From: JBBECE01 sp040881985
Lineage (GTDB): Bacteria > Pseudomonadota > Alphaproteobacteria > Rhizobiales > Devosiaceae
Reading direction: 5' to 3'
DNA: 64,000 nucleotides
Assembly: GCA_040881985.1 (NCBI GenBank)
Contig: JBBECE010000024.1
Location: forward strand, 35,631-99,630
The notes beneath the pieces were generated by a model. It searched no databases. It was given only the letters and a program-made list of their open reading frames with translations, and had not been told where the DNA came from. Below, piece by piece: positions 25,951 to 35,004 of the stretch. How positions within the stretch are numbered: the first letter of the stretch is position 1; each line of letters opens with the position of its first letter. The position numbers and the translations under genes were made by a program.

Positions 25951-26415
25951 ATGCACTTTCGCCAAGCCATAGCGCCAATCGCCCTCGCCTTTGCGATGGC
26001 AGCGGCCGCGGCCGGGCTTTCGGCGTGCGGCGGCGGGCTGGGGCTGACCCAGACCCGGACGCAAGGCTACGACATTCCCGAGGGCGCAATGGAGCAGATC
26101 CGGCCCGGCGTCTCCAAGGACTTCGTCGAGGTCGTGCTCGGCTCCCCGCAAACGACCAACACGATCGATGACGAGTTGGCCTATTACTACATCGAGACCA
26201 AGGTCGAGCAGACGGCGTTCGGGCTGAGCAGCCCGACCGAGCGGACCGTGCTGGCGATCTATTTCGACGCCAACAGCCGGGTCAGCGACAAAGCGGTCTA
26301 TTCGCTGCAGGATGGCAAGGTGTTCACCATCGTCGCCCGCCGCACGCCGGGCTATGGCGACGACACGACCTTCATCGAGTCGATCCTGAAGTCGGTGCAG
26401 GGAATCGGGGGCTAG
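25951..26415 (+). CDS. bamE: Outer membrane protein assembly factor BamE
   Basis: Small lipoprotein of the BAM complex that inserts outer-membrane beta-barrels. 154 residues from the ATG at 25951: signal peptide with lipobox GLSAC (lipidated Cys 26), then the SmpA/OmlA fold with IRPGVSKDFVEVVLGSP and DDELAYYYIETKVEQ. The frame is open further upstream, but those residues are not family sequence and GGAG lies ahead of the chosen start. Confidence 0.92.
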   Translation: MHFRQAIAPIALAFAMAAAAAGLSACGGGLGLTQTRTQGYDIPEGAMEQIRPGVSKDFVEVVLGSPQTTNTIDDELAYYYIETKVEQTAFGLSSPTERTVLAIYFDANSRVSDKAVYSLQDGKVFTIVARRTPGYGDDTTFIESILKSVQGIGG

Positions 26416-26427
26416 GCCTGCCGCCTT

Positions 26428-27648
26428 TCACACCGCCGGGGCCGGACGGCCCTGCAAGCGCGTCCAGGCGAGCAACACCAGCCCGAGCGCGGCGATCGGG
26501 ATCGCCATCACGTTCACCGACTGCCAGCCGATCGTCTGCAGCAGCACCCCCGAGCCGATCGAGGCCAGCGCCATCGCACCGAAGACTACCGGCTCGTTGA
26601 GCGATTGGGCACGCTCGGCCTCCTCGGGCCGATAGGCGGTGGCGAGCATGGCGGTAGAACCGACAAAGCCGAAATTCCAGCCGAGGCCGAGCAGCACGAG
26701 CCCGAGGTCGAAATGCAGGACGGAGGTGCCGTTGAGGTGAATTAGCGCGCAACCGACGAATAGCAAGAGGCCGATCGCGACGGTCAGCGGCGCGCCAATG
26801 CGGGCGACAACCGAACCGGTGAAGAGGCTGGGCAGGAACATGGCGACAATATGCCACTGGATGGCGCCCGCCGCGTCGGCGGGCGAATGGCCGTGCATGC
26901 GCACCATGGCAAGCGGCGCCGCGACCATGACCAGCGTCATCAGCGAATAGCTCAACATGCCGGTGATGACGGGGACGAAGACCGAAGGGCTGCGGATGAG
27001 TTGGGCGGTCGAGCGCCCTTGCGGCTCGCCCTTGCCGGGGCGGCGGATGGGCGCAAGACGGGTGAAGGAGAGTACCGCGAACGCAATCGTCGATAGCCCC
27101 GCGATCCCAAGGAACGAGCCGGCATATTCGGCGCCGGCGACGAAATCCTTGGCGAAGATCGATAGTCCCGGGCCGATGAATCCAGCCGCGACTCCACCGA
27201 GCAGCACCAGCGAGATGGCGCGCGCTTTCAAGTTCGACGGGACGCTGTCGGCGATGGCGAAGCGGTACTGCTGGCCGAACGAAGCCGACGCGCCGACAAA
27301 GACCAGCGCCGCGCAAAAAAGCCAGAAGGAATGGGCAGCGACCGCCCAGCCGGCGCCAAGTCCGGCGATAACTGCGATCGATGCGCCGAGCACAAAGCCG
27401 CGGGTGCGGCCGAGCCGGTAAATCAAACGGGTTGCCGGTATAGCGAAAATCGCCAAGCCGAGAATGGTCGCGGTCATCGGCAAGGTGGCGAGCGCCGGGT
27501 CCGGAGCGAGGACGATGGCGGTCAGCGCGGCGACGGCGATGACGATCGACTGGCTCGAGCCGGAAATGGCCTGGGCAACGGCCAGAAGGCCGATATTGCG
27601 GTAAACGGCGGCGGTGAAGGGGGCACGGGTGGGGGCTGAATCACTCAT
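26428..27648 (-). CDS. Major facilitator superfamily transporter
   Basis: 406-residue inner-membrane protein with about 12 helices in two halves. The MFS loop motif between helices 2 and 3 appears as RLIYRLGRTRGFVLG; helix 5 carries GPGLSIF after GGVAAGFIG. Most similar in type to YfcJ/YnfM-like drug or metabolite exporters, but the substrate cannot be inferred. Its start overlaps the end of nusB by 8 bp, so it is translated with the riboflavin-nusB operon; in many relatives thiL occupies this position. It could export a flavin-related compound, but that is speculation. Confidence 0.85.
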   Translation of the reverse strand: MSDSAPTRAPFTAAVYRNIGLLAVAQAISGSSQSIVIAVAALTAIVLAPDPALATLPMTATILGLAIFAIPATRLIYRLGRTRGFVLGASIAVIAGLGAGWAVAAHSFWLFCAALVFVGASASFGQQYRFAIADSVPSNLKARAISLVLLGGVAAGFIGPGLSIFAKDFVAGAEYAGSFLGIAGLSTIAFAVLSFTRLAPIRRPGKGEPQGRSTAQLIRSPSVFVPVITGMLSYSLMTLVMVAAPLAMVRMHGHSPADAAGAIQWHIVAMFLPSLFTGSVVARIGAPLTVAIGLLLFVGCALIHLNGTSVLHFDLGLVLLGLGWNFGFVGSTAMLATAYRPEEAERAQSLNEPVVFGAMALASIGSGVLLQTIGWQSVNVMAIPIAALGLVLLAWTRLQGRPAPAV

Positions 27649-28147
27649 TTGTCACTCCATCTTGCATTTCCCCGGCGCGCTTCTGGCGGGCGATGCGGTC
27701 GAGGACTGCGTTGACCATACCGGGCTCGTCGCCCTCGTAAAAGGCGCGGGCGACATCGACGTATTCGGAAATCGCGACGCCGACCGGGACGTCGAGGCGG
27801 AAGACGAGCTCGAACGTACCGGCCCGAAGAATCGCCCGGAGCGTCAGGTCGATACGGGTCAGGGGCCAGCCGGGCACCAGGCACGCGTCGATCTCGGGGT
27901 CGATGTCGAGCTGGCGGTCGACGACGCCCTTGACGATGGTACGGAAGAAATCAGCATCGGCGGGCAGATACTGGTCGCCCTCGAGTTCCTTGCCGAGGCG
28001 GAAACGGGTGAACTGGTCGAGCGTCTCCTCGAGCGAGGCGCCGCCGACGTCCATCTGGTAGAGTGCCTGGACGGCCGCAAGGCGCGCCGAGCCACGCTGA
28101 TTGGCCGGTTTCTGGGCCGCGTCGCGGGGTGGGCGGCTAGGCTTCAT
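27641..28147 (-). CDS. nusB: Transcription antitermination protein NusB
   Basis: Binds boxA RNA with NusE to form the rRNA antitermination complex. 168 residues with RGSARLAAVQALYQMDVGG at the N-terminus and the C-terminal VAISEYVDVARAFYEGDEPGMVNAVLD motif. A basic Pro-rich N-terminal tail precedes the fold. It starts one base after the ribH stop: the ribH-nusB pair is a classical arrangement. Confidence 0.95.
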   Translation of the reverse strand: MKPSRPPRDAAQKPANQRGSARLAAVQALYQMDVGGASLEETLDQFTRFRLGKELEGDQYLPADADFFRTIVKGVVDRQLDIDPEIDACLVPGWPLTRIDLTLRAILRAGTFELVFRLDVPVGVAISEYVDVARAFYEGDEPGMVNAVLDRIARQKRAGEMQDGVTNE

Positions 28148-28148
28148 C

Positions 28149-28601
28149 TCAGAGGCCGAGGCCGCGTTTCAGCGCAACCATTGTCAGCGCGGCGCGGGCG
28201 GCGTCCCCGCCCTTGTCGAGTTCGGTGACGCGGGCGCGGATCCATGCCTGATCGGGGTTCTCGACGGTCAGGATGCCGTTGCCGAGGGCGAGACCGTGGG
28301 CGACCGAAAGGTCGATGACGGCGCGGGCGGACTGAATGGCGACCACCTCGTAATGGGTCGTCTCGCCGCGAATGACGCAGCCCAAAAGCACGAAGCCGTC
28401 ATAGTCGGGGCCAAGGCCCGCGGACGCGGCTTCGAGCGCCAGCGACAGGGCGGCCGGAATTTCAAAAGTGCCGGGCACCGACAGCCGGCCGATGCTGCAG
28501 CCCGCCGCTTCGAGCGCGGCGGTTGCGCCGCGGACAAGCTCGTCGGCGATATCCTCGTAGAAGCGGGCGTCGATGATGAGGATATTTGGCGCGTCAACCA
28601 C
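28149..28601 (-). CDS. ribH: 6,7-dimethyl-8-ribityllumazine synthase
   Basis: Penultimate step of riboflavin synthesis. 150 residues; GTG start inside an 8-bp overlap with the riboflavin synthase gene. Seen: ARFYEDIADELVRGA, PGTFEIP, LLGCVIRGETTHYEVVA (catalytic His region) and GNGILTVENPDQA, the complete lumazine synthase set. Confidence 0.96.
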   Translation of the reverse strand: MVDAPNILIIDARFYEDIADELVRGATAALEAAGCSIGRLSVPGTFEIPAALSLALEAASAGLGPDYDGFVLLGCVIRGETTHYEVVAIQSARAVIDLSVAHGLALGNGILTVENPDQAWIRARVTELDKGGDAARAALTMVALKRGLGL

Positions 28602-29220
28602 GGGAGCGGTCCAGGTTGGGGAGCGATTCGATCAGGCGGGCGGCATAGCGCGCCATTGGATCGACCTCAAGGTTGACTTTATCGCCCACCGCGATGTCCG
28701 CCCAATTGGTGACCGAAAGCGTATGCGGGATCAGGTGGACGGAGAAAACGTTGCTCTCGACCGAATTGACGGTCAGCGAAGTACCGTTCAGCGCAATGGC
28801 CCCCTTCCTGGCGATGAAGGGCATGACATCGGCGGGGGCCTCAAGGTCGATGCGAAGCTGGTCGCCGGTCGACTCGCGGCCAACGACGGTCGCGACGGCG
28901 TCGACATGGCCCTGCACAATGTGGCCGCCCAGTTCATCGCCGGCGCGCAGCGAGCGTTCGAGATTGAGGCGCTTGCCTTTCGTCCAGCTGGTGACGGTCG
29001 TGACCGCGAGTGTCTCGAGGCCCGCAAAGACGCCGAACCAGTGCCGGCGCGCCTTGGTCCCCCTGGCGGTGACGGTGAGGCAAACGCCGTCGCAGGCGAT
29101 CGAGGCGCCGAGGGGAATCGTCTCGGGATCGTAGACACACTCGATGGTCAGCTCGCGCCCGTCGTCGGCGATCTTGAGGTCGCGGAGGGTGCCGATGTCG
29201 GTGACAATGCCGGTGAACAT
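28594..29220 (-). CDS. ribE: Riboflavin synthase (alpha subunit)
   Basis: Dismutates two lumazine molecules to riboflavin. 208 residues with the two tandem lumazine-binding barrels: MFTGIVTDIGT begins barrel 1, which has GASIACDGVCLTV, and barrel 2 begins GGHIVQGHVDAVATV and carries GTSLTVNSVE. Start ATG overlaps the ribD stop by one base (TGATG). No FMN riboswitch is seen; the genes are packed without leaders. Confidence 0.96.
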   Translation of the reverse strand: MFTGIVTDIGTLRDLKIADDGRELTIECVYDPETIPLGASIACDGVCLTVTARGTKARRHWFGVFAGLETLAVTTVTSWTKGKRLNLERSLRAGDELGGHIVQGHVDAVATVVGRESTGDQLRIDLEAPADVMPFIARKGAIALNGTSLTVNSVESNVFSVHLIPHTLSVTNWADIAVGDKVNLEVDPMARYAARLIESLPNLDRSRG

Positions 29221-30323
29221 CAGAGCGGCCTTTCGAAGACGGTCACGCGGTCGGCGCCGAGCGGACGGGTGCCCGCCTCCCGCAATCCCGTCGCCACGAT
29301 CGCGGACCTGATCTCGCCCCCGGGCGAGGCCGGGATGCCGCCGGCGCCAACGGGGCGGACAGATTCGAGGAGATAGAAGCGGTCGACGAGGCGCGCTTTG
29401 AGAAGTGAGTAGAGGATCGCGGCCCCGCCTTCAACCAGCAGGTGCTGGAGGCCGCGCGCGCCCAGTTTGGCGAGGGCGTCGGCCCAGCCGATGCCTGCGT
29501 CAGGCCCCTGCGCCACGATCAGCCGCTCGACACGATCGGGCAATGCGGCGGCGGATGCGGGATCGGCGGCGATAATTCCCGTCTGGGCGCCCTGCCCCGC
29601 AAAGACCTTGAGGCCGGGATCGGCTGGCGTCTGGCCAAGCGCGATCCAGCGGAAGGGCGAACGATCCTTGAGGCCTTTGAGGCGGACGTCGAGCAGGGGG
29701 TTATCGATCCGCGCGGTCTCCGCACCGATCAAAATGGCTTCATGGCGCGACCTAAGGACGTGGGTGAAGCGGAGGGACTCCTCCCCGGTGATCGGAACGT
29801 TCGGCTCGCCCTCGCGCCCGATCATGCCGTCGGCGGAGACGGCGAGTTTCGCCGTGACGAAGGGACGGCCCTTGACAGTGCGCGAGAGATAACCCTCGTG
29901 CAGCCCGACGGGACATGACGCCGAATCTGCGACGGTGACGTCAATGCCGGCTTTGTCGAGTTTTTCAAGCGACTTGCCGGAAGTACGCGGATCGGGGTCG
30001 GCGAGGAAGGTGACAATTCGGGAAATGCCAGCGGCAATGACCGCGTCAACGCAGGGTGGGGTATCCCCGGTGTGGTGACACGGTTCGAGCGTGACGTAGA
30101 GGGTCGCGCCGCGCGCCGCCGCTCCGGCCAGGGCGAGCGCCCGCGGCTCGGCATGGGGACGGCCGGATCGGGCGGTGACGCCACTGCCGAGCACGATGCC
30201 CGACCTGGGATCGACGATCAGCGCGCCGACGGTCGGGTTGCGGCCGGTTGTGCCGACAAAGGGGCGCGCCATGCGATCGGCGGCGGCAAGCCGGCGCAAA
30301 TCGAGCAAAGTCGGCGGGCTCAC
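29220..30323 (-). CDS. ribD: Bifunctional pyrimidine deaminase/reductase RibD
   Basis: Two steps of riboflavin synthesis: deamination then reduction of the ribosylamino-pyrimidine phosphate. 367 residues. The deaminase half has the zinc motif HAEPRALALAG and LEPCHHTGDTPPC (usual form HAE and PCxHxGxTPPC). The reductase half begins about residue 150 with PFVTAKLAVSADGMIG and has LLVEGGAAILYSLL near the end. GTG start in a 4-bp overlap with nrdR. Confidence 0.95.
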   Translation of the reverse strand: MSPPTLLDLRRLAAADRMARPFVGTTGRNPTVGALIVDPRSGIVLGSGVTARSGRPHAEPRALALAGAAARGATLYVTLEPCHHTGDTPPCVDAVIAAGISRIVTFLADPDPRTSGKSLEKLDKAGIDVTVADSASCPVGLHEGYLSRTVKGRPFVTAKLAVSADGMIGREGEPNVPITGEESLRFTHVLRSRHEAILIGAETARIDNPLLDVRLKGLKDRSPFRWIALGQTPADPGLKVFAGQGAQTGIIAADPASAAALPDRVERLIVAQGPDAGIGWADALAKLGARGLQHLLVEGGAAILYSLLKARLVDRFYLLESVRPVGAGGIPASPGGEIRSAIVATGLREAGTRPLGADRVTVFERPL

Positions 30324-30799
30324 GCCCCGTCGTCCGAAGGGGCATTCTCCTCACGGTCGAGCTCCGACAGAAACGATTTGAAATCATCGGCTTTGCCGAA
30401 ATTCCTGTAGACCGACGCGAAGCGAACAAAGGCCACGTCGTCGAGGCCCTTCAGCCCTTCCATGACGAGCTGGCCGATCTGTTCGGAGGCAACTTCGGCC
30501 TCCCCCACACTTTCGAGCTGGCGAACGACCCCCGAGATCATCCGCTCGACGCGCTCGGGGTCGATGTCGCGCTTGCGGACGGCGGTGGCGACCGAGCGGG
30601 CGAGCTTTTCGCGGTCGAAGGGCACTTTCCGGCCGGACTTCTTGACGACGGTCAATTCGCGCAGTTGGACCCTCTCAAAAGTCGTGAACCGTCCACCGCA
30701 GGCGCCGCAGAGGCGGCGGCGCCGGATGGCGTTCGAATCCTCGGTGGGGCGGGAATCCTTGACTTGGGTGTCGTCGTTCCCGCAATAGGGGCAGCGCAT
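30320..30799 (-). CDS. nrdR: Transcriptional repressor NrdR
   Basis: Zinc- and ATP-cone repressor of ribonucleotide reductase genes. 159 residues: zinc ribbon MRCPYCGNDDTQVKDSR with RRRRLCGACGGRFTTFE, then the ATP-cone VVKKSGRKVPFDREKLARSV. Conserved order glyA-nrdR-ribD; the start is 20 bp after glyA. NrdR boxes were not found here, as expected away from nrd genes. Confidence 0.97.
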   Translation of the reverse strand: MRCPYCGNDDTQVKDSRPTEDSNAIRRRRLCGACGGRFTTFERVQLRELTVVKKSGRKVPFDREKLARSVATAVRKRDIDPERVERMISGVVRQLESVGEAEVASEQIGQLVMEGLKGLDDVAFVRFASVYRNFGKADDFKSFLSELDREENAPSDDGA

Positions 30800-30819
30800 C
30801 GCCCTCTCCTAGCCCGCCC

Positions 30820-32130
30820 TCACCAATAGATCGGGAAGGCGGCGGTGAGGGTACGGACGCGGGCGAGAACGGCGGCTTCGACGCGGCCGTTGCCCGCCTC
30901 GCCATTCTGCGCCAGCCCATCGAGCACCTCGACGATGAACTCGCCAACGGTTCGGAACTCGGCCTCGCGGAAGCCGCGCGAGGTGGCGGCCGGAGTGCCG
31001 ATCCTGAGGCCTGAGGCGACGGAAGGTTTTTCGGGATCGAAGGGAATGGCGTTCTTGTTGCAGGTGATGCCGGCGCGCTCGAGCGCGGCTTCGGCGCTCT
31101 TGCCGGTCAGCTTTTTCGGCCGGAGATCGACCAGTATCAGATGGTTGTCGGTTCCGCCGGTAACGAGATCGAGGCCGCCCTTGAGAAGTGTTTCGGCGAG
31201 CACTTTCGCATTGGCGACGACCTGCCGGCAATAGAGCTTGAATTCGGGGGTGAGCGCCTCGCCAAAGGCGACGGCTTTGGCGGCGATCACATGCATCAGC
31301 GGTCCGCCCTGGATGCCGGGGAAGATCGCCGAATTGATCTTTTTGGCGATCTCCTCGTCGTTGGTGAGAACCATCCCTCCGCGGGGACCGCGCAGGGTTT
31401 TGTGGGTGGTCGTGGTCGTCACATGGGCGTGCGGGATCGGGCTCGGATGCAGGCCGGTCGCGACGAGCCCGGCGATATGGGCCATGTCGACCATGAAATA
31501 GGCCCCGACCTCGTCGGCGATGGCGCGGAAGGCGGCCCAGTCGAGGATGCGGGCATAGGCCGAATAGCCGGCGATCAGCAGCGCCGGGCGGTGCTCGCGG
31601 GCGAGGCTCGCGACCTGGTCCATGTCGCAGAGCCCGTCCTGCGGGCGCACGCCATACTGGATCGAGCGGAACCACTTGCCCGACTGATTGGGCTTAGCGC
31701 CGTGGGTCAGGTGGCCGCCGGCGTCGAGGCTCATGCCCATGATGGTGTCGCCCGGCTTGATGAGTGCCTGGAAGACGGCCTGATTGGCCTGCGAGCCGGA
31801 ATGGGGCTGGACGTTGGCGAAGGCCGAGCCGAAGAGCTGTTTGGCGCGTTCGATTGCCAGATTCTCGGCGACGTCGACGAACTGGCAGCCGCCATAGTAG
31901 CGCTTGCCAGGATAGCCCTCGGCATATTTGTTGGTCAGCACCGAGCCCTGGGCCTCGAGCACGGCCTTCGAGACGATGTTTTCCGAGGCGATGAGTTCGA
32001 TCTCGGTCTGCTGGCGATGCAGTTCCCTGGCGATCGCGTCGGCGACAACCGGATCGGCGGTGGCGAGGGATCGCGAGAACATCGGGGAGACGGCGGAGGG
32101 AGAACGCGGCGCGGTCGCGGTTCTGGTCAT
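30820..32130 (-). CDS. glyA: Serine hydroxymethyltransferase
   Basis: Interconverts serine and glycine with tetrahydrofolate, the main one-carbon source. 436 residues with NKYAEGYPGKRYYGGC, DMAHIAGLVATG and the PLP Lys about 244 in VTTTTHKTLRGPRGGM. An N-terminal extension of about 16 residues precedes the usual start at MFSRSLATADP; the second Met could be the true start. First gene of glyA-nrdR-rib-nusB-MFS. The 129 bp upstream hold no obvious riboswitch. Confidence 0.96.
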   Translation of the reverse strand: MTRTATAPRSPSAVSPMFSRSLATADPVVADAIARELHRQQTEIELIASENIVSKAVLEAQGSVLTNKYAEGYPGKRYYGGCQFVDVAENLAIERAKQLFGSAFANVQPHSGSQANQAVFQALIKPGDTIMGMSLDAGGHLTHGAKPNQSGKWFRSIQYGVRPQDGLCDMDQVASLAREHRPALLIAGYSAYARILDWAAFRAIADEVGAYFMVDMAHIAGLVATGLHPSPIPHAHVTTTTTHKTLRGPRGGMVLTNDEEIAKKINSAIFPGIQGGPLMHVIAAKAVAFGEALTPEFKLYCRQVVANAKVLAETLLKGGLDLVTGGTDNHLILVDLRPKKLTGKSAEAALERAGITCNKNAIPFDPEKPSVASGLRIGTPAATSRGFREAEFRTVGEFIVEVLDGLAQNGEAGNGRVEAAVLARVRTLTAAFPIYW

Positions 32131-32259
32131 GGCGCGGACTTCGTGCTGGACGGGACGGGAGCAACCCGGTTGCGCGGTCGGCTTATCACAGACGGGGAGC
32201 CGAATCCAAGCAAGGCCGGGGCCGGGGCTTGCCGCCCCCCGCGAAGGCGGCGATTCGGA

Positions 32260-32775
32260 TCATTTCGACTGCAGGAAGTGAGTGAGCCGGCCCGTCGCGG
32301 GGGCAAGCCCGGTCCAGTCCACAGTGTCAAAGTCGAGGACCGCCAGGGCGGCGGTCGGGAATTTCGCGGCAAGCTCCGCCAGGAGGTCCGCCGAGCCGGT
32401 GCCCGCAAGCAGGCGCGCGGTCTGGTGGGTCGCCGGATTGTGGCCGATGAGGAGCAGCGACGGAGCGCCGCCGCCCGAGGATTTGACGATATCCAGATAG
32501 TCCCGGCCTGCCCCATAAAGCTCGCCGGCGAGTTTGATGTCGCCGCCGTCGGGCATGGCGGCGAGCAGCGGCGGGAGCATTTGGGAGAGGGTCTGGCGGG
32601 TGCGTAGCGCCGTCGAGCAGAGGATGCGGGCGGGCATCAGCCCAGCCTCGGCCATCATCTCGCCGATGCGGGCGGCTTCGCGCTCGCCGCGCGGGGCGAG
32701 CGGGCGGTCGATGTCGGACGAGCGCTCGCTGGCGTCGGCGGCCTTGGCGTGTCTGAGCAGCAATAAGCGCAGCAT
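32260..32775 (-). CDS. sixA: SixA-type phosphohistidine phosphatase
   Basis: 171-residue histidine phosphatase superfamily protein. Seen: catalytic RHA motif LRLLLLRHAKA at the N-terminus (phospho-His), ILCSTALRTRQTL, and the second His in LLLIGHNPATHQTARLL. SixA proteins dephosphorylate His phospho-relay proteins or PTS phosphocarriers; the target here is unknown. 54 bp from the L,D-transpeptidase gene upstream on the same strand, possibly co-transcribed. Confidence 0.85.
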   Translation of the reverse strand: MLRLLLLRHAKAADASERSSDIDRPLAPRGEREAARIGEMMAEAGLMPARILCSTALRTRQTLSQMLPPLLAAMPDGGDIKLAGELYGAGRDYLDIVKSSGGGAPSLLLIGHNPATHQTARLLAGTGSADLLAELAAKFPTAALAVLDFDTVDWTGLAPATGRLTHFLQSK

Positions 32776-32829
32776 TTCAGGCTCGATATCGACGGCAGGT
32801 GCGGCTGACTGGACCCGAGCGGCGGCCGG

Positions 32830-34071
32830 CTACTCGGCGAGGGCCAGCCGGCCGGTCTTGTCGAAGTCGTAGATGTCGTCGCGGAAGGATACGAAACCGC
32901 CCCGGTTGGCCCAGGCGGTGATGTAGGTCGTCAGGATCGTCACCGGCTCGTTGAGCCGCACGTCCATCCGCTCGCCGGACTGGAAGACCGCCTGGATGGC
33001 CTCGTCGGTCCAGCCCTCGTTGCCCGTCAAGAGCCAGCGCACCAGGTCGTCGACCCCCTCGACGCGCACGCAGCCGGAGGAATTGAAGCGGCTGATTTCG
33101 CTGAACAACGACTTGAGCGGCGTATCGTGCAGATAGACGTCGTAGGGGTTGAAGAAATTGATCCGGACATGGCCGAGGGAGTTCTCGGCGCCAGGGTCCT
33201 GGCGGAACATGTAATTGACCGCCTCGTCGGTGTTCCAGTCGATCTGGGTCGGGCTCAGCTCGTTGCCGGAGCCGTCGAAAATGCGGATGTTGTACTTGGT
33301 GAGATATTCCGGATCCTCGTTCATGTAGCGGATCAGGTCGCGCTGGATGATCGATTTCGGCACCGTCCAATAGGGATTGAAATTGATCTCCTGGATCTTC
33401 GATTCGAGGATCGGGGTCTGCCGGTCGATGCGGCCGACGACGGCGGTGTGACGGCCAACGACGGTGCCGGCCTGCACGGACTCGATCTGGGCGGCTGGAA
33501 TGTTGACGACGACATAGCGCTCGGAGATCGAGGGGGCGAGGCTTTGCACCCGTTGCAGATTGATCCGCAACTGATCGAGCCGGACCGAGGCGGGCACGCT
33601 CATCGCCAAAAACGTCGGCTCGTCGATGCCGCCATGCACGGTGAGCCCGTGCCGGGCCTGGAAGCGGCGCACCGCAAGGTCGAGTTGCTCGTCGAACCGG
33701 CGATCGTTGTCGTCGGCGTCGGCAGGCAGGTCGCCGGTCTGGATGAGGAACTGCCGCAAGGGCCGCACGTCGCGGTCGCGCTTGTCGAGATAGAGCCCGC
33801 CGATGCCACGCGGCACCTCGATCCAGCCGCCCTGGGCGACGATTTGCTCGTAGCGGGCGATGGCGAGCTGCAGATTGTAGGCGGTGTCATAGGAAAGGAT
33901 CGGCTCGAAAGTGTCGATTTCGGCCTTTGCCGTCAGCGTGTTGGCATGAGCGAGCTCTTCGTCGGTCTGGGCGAAGGTGGCTCCGTCGCCGCCGAGCAAG
34001 GCGCCAGCCATGAGCAAAGCGCCGGCGACATGCCGGGGCGAAATCACTCTCGATGCTGCCCTCTGCCGCAT
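32830..34071 (-). CDS. L,D-transpeptidase, YcbB/LdtD-like, paired with LdtR
   Basis: Periplasmic enzyme forming 3-3 cross-links in peptidoglycan. 413 residues from the ATG at 34071, which has GGAAAG upstream (the frame opens earlier with GTG). Order: signal peptide (GALLMAGALLGGDGATFAQ), a helical scaffold, a peptidoglycan-binding-like domain (DLAVRRFQARHGLTVHGGID) and a C-terminal YkuD domain with NRFNSSGCVRVEGVD-type catalytic sequence (Cys about 333; the window reads RFNSSGCVRVEG) and a NFFNPYDVYLHDTP His region. It lies beside the LdtR-type regulator, which in Liberibacter and Rhizobiales controls the adjacent transpeptidase. Confidence 0.9.
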   Translation of the reverse strand: MRQRAASRVISPRHVAGALLMAGALLGGDGATFAQTDEELAHANTLTAKAEIDTFEPILSYDTAYNLQLAIARYEQIVAQGGWIEVPRGIGGLYLDKRDRDVRPLRQFLIQTGDLPADADDNDRRFDEQLDLAVRRFQARHGLTVHGGIDEPTFLAMSVPASVRLDQLRINLQRVQSLAPSISERYVVVNIPAAQIESVQAGTVVGRHTAVVGRIDRQTPILESKIQEINFNPYWTVPKSIIQRDLIRYMNEDPEYLTKYNIRIFDGSGNELSPTQIDWNTDEAVNYMFRQDPGAENSLGHVRINFFNPYDVYLHDTPLKSLFSEISRFNSSGCVRVEGVDDLVRWLLTGNEGWTDEAIQAVFQSGERMDVRLNEPVTILTTYITAWANRGGFVSFRDDIYDFDKTGRLALAE

Positions 34072-34256
34072 TGTCTTTCCGCTGGCCTGGTGGTCCGAAC
34101 GCACCCGATGTCCGGGTCTCTAGCATCAGTCGACGACCGTCTCAACGCCAGTTGCGTTCAACTCGCGCCCGCCCCGCTCACGAGTTTGCGAAGCGTGGCC
34201 TGAGCGAGGCGCTAGGGGCGATTTGCGGCGGCAATAAGATGCGAAGACCGCTGCGG

Positions 34257-34284
34257 CCAAAACACCGGCGCAATCGCCGGTGTT
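34257..34284 (-). terminator. Rho-independent terminator downstream of ldtR
   Basis: Perfect 10-bp stem AACACCGGCG-(4 nt)-CGCCGGTGTT followed on the minus strand by TT, 48 bp past the ldtR stop. It separates ldtR from the L,D-transpeptidase promoter, so the two genes are separate units. Confidence 0.8.
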
Positions 34285-34331
34285 GGGGCCGAAGTGTGGT
34301 CGGAACGCCACGGGGCCGGGGCCCCGGTGCG

Positions 34332-34841
34332 CTAAAGCTTGTAGAGAATCTGGTCGACCCAGAACCGCTCAAGGCGGGAGAGCGCCGTGTTGAGGCGGTC
34401 GAATTCGTCCTCGCCGAGCCCGCCGACCTTTTCCAGCGACTTGAGATGCCGGTCGTAAAGCTCGTCGATGACTTCGGCTACCTCTTCACCCTTGGGAGTG
34501 AGGCGGATGCGGACCGACCTGCGGTCGGTGCGCGAACGCTCCTGATGGATGTAGCCGGTATCGACCAGCTTCTTGAGATTGTACGAGACGTTCGAGCCAA
34601 GATAGAAGCCGCGGGTCCTGAGCTCCCCGGCGGTCAATTCGGAATCTCCGATATTGAACATCAGAATCGCCTGGACCGGGTTGATGTCGTCCCACCCCAT
34701 ACGATCGAACTCGTCCTTGATCAGATCGAGAAGCCGGCGATGCAGGCGTTCGACGCGGGCGACCGCTTCGAGGTAGCGGGGCTTCAGCCCTTCCTGCTTG
34801 TCCAGCACTGCCGCCTGAACGGCAATCGGTGTCATACCCAT
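34332..34841 (-). CDS. ldtR: MarR family winged-helix regulator LdtR
   Basis: 169 residues from the ATG at 34841, preceded by GAGG; the longer frame opens with GTG. Long N-terminal helices (VARVERLHRRLLDLIKDEFDR), winged HTH with INPVQAILMFNIGDSELTAGEL and RGFYLGSNVSYNLKKLVDTGYI, and wing RTDRRSVRIRLTPKG. This matches LdtR of Rhizobiales, which responds to small ligands and osmotic stress and activates an L,D-transpeptidase. Its neighbours (L,D-transpeptidase and DUF6163) support the identity. A TTAAGTC direct repeat upstream is a candidate binding site. Confidence 0.9.
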   Translation of the reverse strand: MGMTPIAVQAAVLDKQEGLKPRYLEAVARVERLHRRLLDLIKDEFDRMGWDDINPVQAILMFNIGDSELTAGELRTRGFYLGSNVSYNLKKLVDTGYIHQERSRTDRRSVRIRLTPKGEEVAEVIDELYDRHLKSLEKVGGLGEDEFDRLNTALSRLERFWVDQILYKL

Positions 34842-34913
34842 TTTTGCCTCACTGTTGTCCCTGCGCGATTTGCTCGCGTCTAGGGGGCAAACTAGGAGGG
34901 CTCGCACAAGATC

Positions 34914-34933
34914 GACTTAAGAATCAGACTTAA
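34914..34933. promoter_or_regulatory. Direct repeat GACTTAA upstream of ldtR
   Basis: GACTTAA at 34914-34920 and 34927-34933 (TTAAGTC on the ldtR strand), 13 bp apart, in an unusually A+T-rich stretch. It is a candidate operator, possibly for LdtR itself. Confidence 0.4.
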
Positions 34934-35004
34934 CTTTATCTTACTGAAAAAAAGAGGAAAATTGGCTTTCCAATGTGTAACCGGAGGTGACGATTCCCTA
35001 ACCC

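Noticed and set aside
31141..32607. 488-codon plus-strand frame
   Set aside because: Antisense of glyA and sixA; no motifs.
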